Of a DNA stretch of 64,000 nt, positions 55,940 through 64,000 are shown piece by piece. This stretch comes from Malus domestica. Taxonomy: Eukaryota > Streptophyta > Magnoliopsida > Rosales > Rosaceae. The translations under genes were made by a program, and so were the position numbers. The stretch covers positions 4,223,501 to 4,287,500 of the forward strand of contig NC_091673.1 in NCBI RefSeq assembly GCF_042453785.1. The letters run 5' to 3'. Under the pieces are notes generated by a model. The model saw only the letters and a list, made by a program, of their open reading frames with translations. It searched no databases and had not been told where the DNA came from. How positions within the stretch are numbered: position 1 is the stretch's first letter; each line of letters begins with the position of its first letter.

Positions 55940-57919
55940 TAACAGGTGCAATGTGATTTCTGATTAACCTGGCTCCATCTGCCATCTGAAGCATACAGGT
56001 TACGCATTAGCACATAGTAGCAAGCTTCACCGGGATGCAACTCTAGCATTCTTCTTATCGCCACTTCGCCAAGATCAAACCTTGAATAGAGTCCGCATCC
56101 ATGGAGAAATGCCCCAAACAAGCTAACATCTGGCTGAATTGGCATTCTCTCAATGAATTCCAAGGCCTCTTCAAGTTTGCCAGCATGAGCCAGTAGATCG
56201 ACCCTGCATGCATAATGCTTCATCGAGGGCTTGAAGTTATAGTCCTTGCAGAGTGAATTGAAATAGCTCCACCCTTCTGCAATCACTCCTGTATGGCTAC
56301 AAGCTGATAATAAGGTCGTGAAGATTACTTCGTTGAGCTCTAGATGCTTCTCTAACATGTCACTGAAAAGTGCAAGGGAACCTGTACTGTCACCCTGAAT
56401 TCCATAACCGCTAATCATTGCACTCCACGCGATGGTGTTCTTCTTTCCCATTGCATCAAACAAGCAGATTCAGCATCCCCGCACTTGGCTTAGAAGTTTA
56501 AAAGTGCAGTGCCAACATAGATATATGCAGTTAATAGGCCATCCTTTATCGAGTGAGCATGACGCAATGAACCAACTGGAAGGAAACCAAGGGAAGCGCA
56601 AGCTGAGAGGACAAAGACCCGTTTTGGGAATACCCAGAAATAATGGAATTCCAAGCAATCACATTCTTGTCGGAGATTCTTTCAAAAAGATATAACGAGA
56701 ATCACTAATCATCCGGCATTTTGCATACATGTCCACCAGAGCATTTCTCACAGTAGATTCCTCCAACCCAAGTTTTATCCCAAGACCATGGATTGACCTT
56801 CCCAAATTCAAATTACCTGACTGTGCACAAGACGAAAGCACACTTGCAGTAGTTATAGAATTGGGCAAGAGACCAACCCATTTCCAATCCATAAACAACT
56901 CCAACGCCTTGTCGGGATACCCACATTGAGTGTACCCTACAATCATTGCTGTCCACGAAACAAGATCGATCCCACAAAACTCATCGAATATGGAACGAGC
57001 ATCTCCAATGTCCCCGCACTTGACATACAAGTCCAGAAGAGATATCACCAGAAAAGACTTAAGTCCAATACCATTCTTAATCAAATGTCAATGAATCCAC
57101 TTTCCCTGATGTAAAGATCTCAACTTTGTGCAGCAGTAAGTATGCTTCCTAACGTGAACTGATTTCCTTCGTCCAACCCCTCTCATCCTATTAAACAAGA
57201 CCAACCCATCTTCTGGACAATAATTTTGCACATAACCCAACTATCATTGAAGTCCAACAAACCACATTTCTAACAACAACAATCCCATCAAAAACCGCCC
57301 AAGAACACTCAATCCATCCACACTTCGCATACACATCCACCAAACCTGTCAACACGAAACTATCAGGACTTGCCACCTTAACAATCCGGCAGTGCACCTT
57401 CCTCCCTTTATCTAAATCTCGCAACTCACTACAGGCCTTTAACACAATCAAGAAAACAGCGTTATCATGCTCTCTTGCGCACATTCTCATACGATTATAA
57501 AACCCTATAACCTCTTCATACAAATTCTGCATAAAGTACCACCTTAGCATTACTTTCCACGAATAAAAATCTGGGTTTGTCATTTTATCGAACAGATACC
57601 GGGCACACTTGATGTACCCAAATGACCCATATAAACTGATCAATTTTGTTCGACAAAGGAGATTGTCGGCGAGGCCGTGGAGGACAATCAAGCTGTGGAC
57701 TTTCTTCAGGGAATCGATGTTCCTACACAAAACGAGAAGATTAAAACATGGGATCGAAAACACCGCGTGCGTCGACGCAATGGTTTGAGAAAAGTCGGGA
57801 GGCTCCGACGGTGGTGATTGGTAGATGGCATGCATCAGAGTCCGCCATTGAAGTAAGGGCGTTTTCTGTATTTGCAGATGTAAGGTGGAGATGAATTTCT
57901 TCATCGTCGTCCTCATCAA
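55940..57919 (-). pseudogene. PLS-class PPR protein pseudogene (At2g03380-like)
   Basis: The minus strand reads as one intronless PPR gene split by damage. The N-terminal piece (57919-57191, MMRTTMKKFISTLHLQIQKT) carries PPR repeats such as DSFVLTGLVDVYAKCGWIEC. A middle piece (about 57084-56659) carries GLKSFLVISLLDLYVKCGDI and VDMYAKCRMI. The last piece (56463-55939) carries KKNTIAWSAMISGYGIQGDS and PDVSLFGAFLHGCGLYSRFD. Between them are frameshifts near 57190 and 56660, and an internal loss around 56620-56470, where part of one repeat set is missing. The end after NLYASDGRWSQ is also not conserved. From memory the best match is At2g03380, a mitochondrial PPR next to ClpF. Several independent lesions make it a true pseudogene rather than a sequencing artefact. 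Confidence 0.85.
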
Positions 57920-59940
57920 ATTTCCTTTTGTTTTAATTTTCTCGGAAAATTGTTCAGTGTTTGAAAAGCGGTTGATTCATGGCGGCTGATGCCGTTAAAC
58001 CACCCATATGGTTCTTTGTTTTGGCGCGCCCTGACCTTTCGTTTTGCGTTACATTATGGGCCTTGAGAAATTGGTCGGCCCAAAATGTCTGGGCTGGTTC
58101 TGAAGCTCAAGGTCCATTCCATTTCATCACTAATCATGTTGTGATTAACATATTCTTTTTATAAAACTCTTAACTAACAATTACTTGGGATTATGACATA
58201 GTAACGCGATTAGTTTGGATTGTGTCATTTTTTGGAGTTAGACCGTCTCCAATGGAGCTATCAAATTTTATTTTCATAGCTGATGAAACAAAATAACATT
58301 TTGTAAACTCTCCTATTTCAGCATCGACGTCAAATTAAAATGTTTTTTTATTTTTTATAAAACCAAGTAGGTTAAAATTTAATAATAAAATATTCAATAG
58401 GTGAAGAAAAATAAAGAATATGTGGGCCCAACATTAAAATAAAACAACAACAAAATTGACGTTGCCTTCAAATTTGGCAGCAAAGTGTAAAATGTCAATT
58501 GATGTAGGATTTTGGCATCTCCTTTGAAACAAAAAAAAACCACATTTTTACTTATCACAACAGTATGCGTTGAATTTTTATGATCTCCTTCGAAAATTGA
58601 TCTTATATGTCATTCATTTAAATAGTTGCTTTTTAAATTTAATTAATACTAATAAGATTTACCAACAAACAAAATAAGATTTAAGAAAGGGAAAGTTAAT
58701 CATTTCTGAATAAAATAATTGGAAACATATTCAAACATATCTGCTGCATGAAAATGATGTCCCAACATCCTCGTTTCATAATCACAGACAGGTAATTAGT
58801 AATTTAAGACAAAAAATATATATTAAAAGAAATTAACAAAACCCAGTTGAATGAGACCATGGTATCTTCAAGAGATCAATGATTATCCTTTTTTTTTTTC
58901 CTAAACAAACCTATTGGTAGTCAAATGTAATCATAAAACCTTTTACTTTTTCGGTGGGTTTACGAAAATATTAAAATTTGAAATTCAATGAAAATAACAT
59001 AGGAGTTGAAACTCTAGAATATATTATTGAACGTCAACAAAAAGAGTTATCAAGAACAATTTTATAGAAAGAATACAACGATACAAAATAATAAAATGGC
59101 CACGATCGGGAGAATTTGAGTCTAAAATATATTTAAATATTGTGAACAAGATTACGACCATACTAAGCGTTAATTGGTTAACAATCACGATTCTCACTTA
59201 ATGATCGTTTCATTTTCAATTGTTTATTAGGTCGTAGAAAAGGATAATAAAATAATATAAACATGTACCATGCTGAGTACATAAACAATTCAATTTGTCA
59301 ATTGTTGAATGGTTGAATTCTTGAAGTGTGATTTTGAGTTTGGGGGGGGGTCGGGTGGGTTTCTTTAGCATTATTATTACTAGAAAATAAATTTTGAAAT
59401 TTGTTAAATGAATATATATAAATTTCAAATTTTAATTTTTATCTAATAATAATAAATAATATAGTGAGCATCACAATATTTCATTTGAGAGCGATGAGCA
59501 AAATATTCTCAAATAAAAAGAGAAGGGAGTGAGGGCAGGAATACGATTGGTGGGGAGTTTGGAAAGAATATCTATATTTTAATATCCATGTTTAAGATGT
59601 AAATATTTCTATTTTAACTTAATAAAATTTATAGAGAAAAAACCAAAATAACAAGGGTGTAGATAGTGAAAGAAAATAACATTACTTAATATTACAATTT
59701 TTTTTTTTCACTTTCTAAATAATAAGTCTTAGAAGGATTCTGTAAATGACAAGTTTGATATCAATTTATTTTTTTACCACAGTGGTGGAAATGTGTTGTG
59801 CCCTTACATGACGGCAGAGGTTGAAACTCCGTCCCATAAGCTTGATCACGAGGGTTCAAATTCGGGTCTTCATCTCACCTTATGGCTAATCTAACATTTA
59901 ACTTATTAACGTCATCACTCGACTCAAAAAAAAAAAAAAA
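57920..59940. other. AT-rich spacer with a possible MITE
   Basis: Mostly AT-rich without genes. About 58240-58530 begins CCGTCTCCAATGGAGCTATC and ends GGCATCTCCTTTGAAAC, which could be the ends of a MITE of the kind hinted at near 38665; no clear target duplication was found. A nine-G run lies near 59342. About 59760-59930 holds a tRNA-like B-box (GGGTTCAAATTCGG) and could be an old SINE. Confidence 0.35.
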
Positions 59941-60088
59941 CTTTAACGAAAAGCTCCCGGTACTGTTCACTTTAACGAAAAACCACATTTTTACACTAAA
60001 AAGTCAATCCTGGTACTATTCACTTTACCCTTTATTTTGTCCTTATCGTTAAAACTCAAAGTTTTCAAGCCATTTTCATTAGTTTTCT
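59941..60088 (+). mobile_element. Short MITE, 153-bp family, copy C
   Basis: Nearly identical to the copy at 32532 (ACGAAAAGCTCCCGGTACTG, CACTTTACCCTTTATTTTGT and GTTTTCAAGCCATTTTCATT). It is preceded by an A-run and followed by an A-rich stretch. Confidence 0.75.
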
Positions 60089-60525
60089 TAAAAAAAATCA
60101 TTGTAAAATGATATTTACAAGAATAATAGAGCATGATGGAGAGAGGGTGGTGGGATTTTGTTTGGTTGACACGCGAGATCTTGACTAGATGATTGGGACA
60201 AAGAGAGTGCAGAGATTGAGGTAGTAGTCACTGTACCAGCGAATCAAATCCACTCAGTCTCAGATGACGACAGACAACAGTCCCATTCAATGATTTAATC
60301 ATTCATTCCATGTTCCATCTCACTCTCTCTCTCTCATTGCGGCAGCGCGTCGTACAACCCGAAAGATCTTCTCCCTTCCGCACACGCTCGCTCTCTGTCA
60401 GTCCATGAAACATGTCCTCCCCACGCGCCTCATTTCGCGTGCTTCTTTTTCTTACGTTTTCTTTGGTTGAGAACTTCTCATACAAACAATAATAATTTCT
60501 TTTTAGGACGTCAATTCATTGCCCA

Positions 60526-60570
<45 letters not shown>
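60526..60570 (+). repeat. Poly-A run (45 bases)
   Basis: A pure A homopolymer. It is not clearly attached to a retroposon; its length in the assembly may be unreliable. Confidence 0.8.
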
Positions 60571-60571
<1 letters not shown>

Positions 60572-60897
60572 ATTACATTTTTATTTTTATTAGGTTTTTT
60601 AATCAAAATAATTCTTAAAATTTTCATAACTTCTCACAGCAATTATTGAAATCTTTCTGAATTTTTTTGTCATTAATCATTTTGATCATTTGCTAAAAAT
60701 CTCGATTAAATACAATAAAATTGACAACAATACCCAATACCTTGAACTTTTGTCAAATCATTTTGGCTGTTGTTTATTAAATTGATAGTATTTTTGTTAT
60801 TTTCGTCTTTTTTAATAAAAATTCATGGAATGACCAAATGGTTGATGGTGGACTAACTCAGATACCACTTCCTATTGATTTCAAATCTCAATGACCT

Positions 60898-61062
60898 AAG
60901 TACTATGGTCTTATGGTATTCCTCTTCACTTGAAAGTGAGAGGTTTAGGTTAGAATCTTGTGGATGACAAATTCAATACCAAATTAGATTGCACATTTTG
61001 TGGCTTAGCAAACTCCATCTCCCTCTAGCGTAAAAATATCGATGTACTAAAAAAAAAAAAGT
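60898..61062 (+). mobile_element. tRNA-derived SINE, family 1, diverged
   Basis: Reads TATGGTATTCCTCTTCACTT, GAGAGGTTTAGGTTAGAATC (degenerate B-box), GTGGCTTAGCAAACTCCATC and AAAATATCGATGTACT, followed by an A-run. It keeps the same order of blocks as the copy at 32279 but is more diverged. Confidence 0.6.
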
Positions 61063-61654
61063 TATGCAAATCTTAGAAACCATTTTGACTAAAAAAATCT
61101 TTTTATTATTAACAAGCGTGAAATTTTCTTTTTATTGTGAATAAGTAAATTACAAAGTAAGTCTACATGTATAACAAATAAAGATATTGTCAAATTAAAT
61201 GATATTTCAAGTTTTTGTATAATTAATAAGAGTCAGTAGTCCATACGTTTGCGAAAAACTATTCTTAACGTAATTCTTATATTTTCGTCAATATGGCATA
61301 AAACCTTATTTTGTACAAGTAATTATTTGATCAATGAGGTTGTATGAGTTATTTTTTGTTATATCTTGTGAAGTAACTGAAAAAAAAATTACGAGGTTTT
61401 TTATTATTATTATTATTATTATTATTTTGCAAAATGTTAAGGAGACTCTCTCAAAAGTAGAAGAGGCCTTCTCATATTTTTAGAACAATATTTTATAATG
61501 TTAGCACGAGAATTGAAGTTAATCTGACAAGTGACAGATACGAGAGTCTCTTTAACATTTCTCGTTTCTATAAGAAAAAAGTTAATTATACAAATATTCT
61601 TTGAGGAATGCTAAGATGACTTATCTCAAAAGTGAAACTCTCGTTACTCATTAC

Positions 61655-61809
61655 AATCTAGTGATATTCTTTTTCACTTGTAAGTGAAAAGTCTTAGGTT
61701 TAATTTTTACCAAAGAAGAATTTGAACCACATTATTATGATTAGTTTATTATGAAGCTCAGCCCACTCTCCCACCTCTTACTGTAGATAATATCGTTGTT
61801 AAAAAAAAA
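61655..61809 (+). mobile_element. tRNA-derived SINE, family 1
   Basis: Reads CTAGTGATATTCTTTTTCAC, GTCTTAGGTTTAATTTTTAC, GAATTTGAACCACATTATTA, a TATGAAGCTCAGCCCACTCT block and GATAATATCGTTGTT with an A-run. Same family as the copy at 32279. Confidence 0.65.
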
Positions 61810-62631
61810 GTGGAATTCTCTACAGACTCTTTGTCACCTCACAGTTAATGTCAATTTTTATGTCAACATTATAAACAATCATGCCAAAACATAAAGTGTC
61901 AAACAATCATAAAAAATTCAATTTTAAGGTCTCCTTAACATTTCTCATGTTCTCTTGGTATCTTAATAATGAAACAAACTTTTCAACTGCTTTATAACTA
62001 AAAAAAAAAGAAGAAGATATGAGGAGGGAGAGGAGGTGGTTGGATAAAGTAATAGGTTGGCAAAGATTGCATCGAACACGCCAAATGCCAATTCTTGTTG
62101 GCTTTCTTTTGTCTTTTTTTTTTTATTTTTCATGCTTTTCGGTCCAGAATATTTATTTATTTGATTATTTCACCTTTGTCAATGCTTTTGCAAAGTTAAA
62201 CGAAGCTCATTGGTGGGGGCATGTTTGGCCAAAAGCCTTCCCAAATTTCTGCAAAAAGTTAGACAATGAACTAAAAACCGCTTTCCTCATTCGCAAACAA
62301 ACAAGGCACCTCATGTGGCTACCTGTAACCCACCCCTTGTTTTACACGTTTATGTGGCAACAACATAATAAAATGGATCAAAATATCAAATATCCCCTTC
62401 ATTTCATACTACAGTTTCGTAATATTTTTCTTTACGTATTGAGACAAGTTTTAGATTCGATTTTTAACGTCGAGTTTGATACAAAGTTATTATTAGCCTA
62501 TTATGCGACTTAGTGGTGAAAATGAATCCCACATGACATCTTTTATTACAGTTGAGTGTTTTTTCTCCCTTTTTTTCTTTTCCCCTTTTGTATTGGTGGA
62601 TATAGTGTTTGTACTAGTAATTAGCTACTAT

Positions 62632-62770
62632 TGTAGACCGAGGTGTAGCCAAGTTGGCTAAAAAATGCGCTCCCGCCTCTGCACCCTAGTTCGAATTTCC
62701 TTTCTTCGAACTTTGAGGCTCGGATCGGATTAAAGAAGAGTACTGGTTTGAATAAACAAAAATCAGAAGC
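62632..62770 (+). mobile_element. tRNA-derived SINE, family 2
   Basis: Reads GAGGTGTAGCCAAGTTGGCT (A-box-like), GCGCTCCCGCCTCTGCACCC and TAGTTCGAATTTCC (B-box-like). A diverged relative lies in intron 2 of the ankyrin gene. The 3' limit is approximate. Confidence 0.6.
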
Positions 62771-63063
62771 AGCACATTTACATCCGAGATAAATGATAAA
62801 ATCACATCTCAATTCCCCAAAGAGAAGCACAAAAAGAACACTGGTATCTATCCGGGAGTAAAATTTATGCAACATTATTTATGAAAAATACAAAGATGGT
62901 AGCACCCAAAGACAGAAAAATAAAACCAGCCCAGACTTTGAGCTAAGAAATGTACAGAGGGCAGTCAATCCCCATGACAACCTCAAGCCCCTGCAGCCAC
63001 AGAAACAACCACCCTAATTGTTCTCTATAGAAACTCAATAAGTTAAAATCCTTGTCCCATTGT

Positions 63064-64000
63064 TTAGGTTAAAGGAACGGATGATGCGAGATTATTACCT
63101 GCCGCGCATCTCTGTCTACGGGGCCTTCTGGTCGTTTTACCCCAACCGGTTAGGCTTCTATCTTCCAGTCCCATTTCGGTATTATTAAGCTGCTGTACCA
63201 GCGGAGCGCAAGCTGGGATAGTTTCCACAGGGGGAGAGGGATTCACCACTGCTCGTCGCCTGCCCCTACCACCACCGTTTCTTGTTGAGTTTCTCCTGGT
63301 TAGTCCTGACTGCCATGAATGGCCTGTTGCCCGCATTAACCCTCCAAATGTCTGGAGATCTTCAGTCACTTCGTGCCTTGACAAGGAAGCAAGACCAGGA
63401 AGGATATCCCTTTGGAAGTCCCTCCGCTGCCTCCCTCTCCTTGACTGGCCTTTTCTGGGTGGATTTGGTAGTAATGTGTTTCCTGTTTCTTCCAGCTTCA
63501 AGTTTTCTGGAACCAGAGGCTTAGGCATGTAATCTTCTTCCCTGGTCTCTCTCAGTTTCAAAGTCACAAATTCAAAGTAATCAAACGCGTCTGATAAAGA
63601 TTCATCATTATCATCGCCATCTTTGCCTCTCGCAACAATGTCAAACTTGCTCTCAAGATCATTCCCACAAGTAGAAGCTATCTCCACAAACCACAGAAGG
63701 GGGTCAGTTGAAGAAGCTTCGGGTGGACTGCAAGAGGATTCATCAGTATGATTGTGGGGACCAGTTGATGAGATGGCAACTATTGCCTCCGCTGCTACTC
63801 TCACAAGTTCCTCTTGAGGAGGTTCAGCTGGGTGTTGTAGTGGTGCTAAAGGCATTGCTTTCTGCTTTTCAGCAGATGCTTCCACAAGGCTGACACTATC
63901 ATCAGCCTCCGGAACAATGGGGGCTTCCAAATCTAATCCAACTGTGATCTTCACACTGGTGCTTGGAGCAGAAGATTTCAAAGATTCTTCATCATCACTG
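63064..64000 (-). CDS. DUF863-type plant protein, C-terminal part (gene runs off the window)
   Basis: The minus-strand frame is open from the window edge to a stop at 63064, about 310 codons. It shows the conserved C-terminal block of the plant DUF863 family: LLWFVEIASTCGNDLESKFD, the FDYFEFVTLKLRETREEDYM block with PKPLVPENLKLEE, then RRGRQRRDFQRDILPGLASL, SRHEVTEDLQTFGGLMRATG and WQSGLTRRNSTRNGGGRGRR. The end is basic and arginine-rich (TTRRPRRQR). The function of the family is unknown; the RGRQRRDFQ block and basic tail suggest a nuclear protein, which is inference. The upstream part (ISSTGPHNHTDESSCSPPEA) is acidic and low in complexity. From memory a DUF863 gene (At1g69360) lies close to the macro-domain gene in Arabidopsis, as here. 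The start codon lies outside the window. Confidence 0.88.
   Translation of the reverse strand, partial: SDDEESLKSSAPSTSVKITVGLDLEAPIVPEADDSVSLVEASAEKQKAMPLAPLQHPAEPPQEELVRVAAEAIVAISSTGPHNHTDESSCSPPEASSTDPLLWFVEIASTCGNDLESKFDIVARGKDGDDNDESLSDAFDYFEFVTLKLRETREEDYMPKPLVPENLKLEETGNTLLPNPPRKGQSRRGRQRRDFQRDILPGLASLSRHEVTEDLQTFGGLMRATGHSWQSGLTRRNSTRNGGGRGRRRAVVNPSPPVETIPACAPLVQQLNNTEMGLEDRSLTGWGKTTRRPRRQRCAAGNNLASSVPLT

Larger units (their letters stand above)
60089..62631. other. AT-rich spacer with SINEs and simple repeats
   Basis: Contains a CT-rich stretch near 60320-60400, a 45-base A-run at 60526-60570, an ATT microsatellite near 61400-61424, and two SINE copies. A 164-codon open frame at 62019-62513 shows no recognised domain and is judged to be chance. 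Confidence 0.45.

Noticed and set aside
62019-62513. A 164-codon plus-strand open frame in spacer sequence.
   Set aside because: No recognisable domain, no neighbouring exons, AT-rich composition like the flanks, and the hydrophobic part comes from a T-run.

Overview
This is nuclear DNA from a flowering plant, almost certainly a eudicot. The genes are split by GT-AG introns, and plant-only families are present: a CLE peptide, remorin, PLS-class PPR proteins, a DUF863-type protein and nodulin-related proteins. Gene islands alternate with AT-rich, transposon-filled spacers. The repeat types (an RTE LINE with a GTT tail, short tRNA-derived SINEs, many MITEs, a large non-coding LTR derivative) suggest a woody Rosaceae such as apple or pear. 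That taxon call is inference from remembered repeat style, not a search result.

Layout. 1-5.6 kb: a decayed Ty1/Copia element with its 3' LTR. It lies inside an intron of a minus-strand gene whose first two coding exons are at 8.1 and 5.7 kb; the intron between those exons also carries a hAT-type element and a solo LTR. 8.5-13.6 kb: debris, with a YrdC-domain gene fragment, an LTR-like piece, the 3' half of a second Copia element, and a DHX15/PRP43-type DEAH helicase pseudogene that starts exactly where the Copia LTR ends. 13.6-14.3 kb: a 354-bp tandem duplication. 14.5-24.8 kb: a gene island with a CLE9/10-type peptide gene, an 11-exon LRR protein, an intronless PPR protein, a tRNA-Thr, a remorin and a membrane RING protein. 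26.7-28.9 kb: two tandem nodulin-related-protein genes, one with eight 26-residue repeats. 29-38 kb: a transposon block with a Mutator-type MITE, a 1.3-kb foldback element, MITE and SINE copies, a large LTR derivative and LINE tails.

39.3-50.2 kb: a gankyrin-like ankyrin protein, a UDP-glycosyltransferase fragment, a small plastid-targeted protein, and a macro-domain/CRAL-TRIO (GDAP2-like) protein with 14 coding exons. 51.9-57.9 kb: a hAT-type element in the leader of a ClpF-like Clp-protease adaptor gene, then a PPR pseudogene. 58-62.8 kb: AT-rich spacer with SINE and MITE copies. 63.1 kb to the end: the 3' part of a DUF863-type gene.

The genes do not form one pathway. Their order matters more. 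From memory, CLE10, a remorin, a RING protein, the macro-domain gene and the DUF863 gene are neighbours on Arabidopsis chromosome 1 (about At1g69320-At1g69360). The PPR, ClpF, gankyrin and NRP1 genes are neighbours on chromosome 2 (about At2g03380-At2g03440). This window carries both sets interleaved, as expected of an unfractionated ancestral block.

Two otherwise sound host genes (ClpF-like and the plastid protein) each show a single-base insertion in a coding exon, and the ClpF-like gene also lacks an AG acceptor. Read support should be checked before calling them broken.
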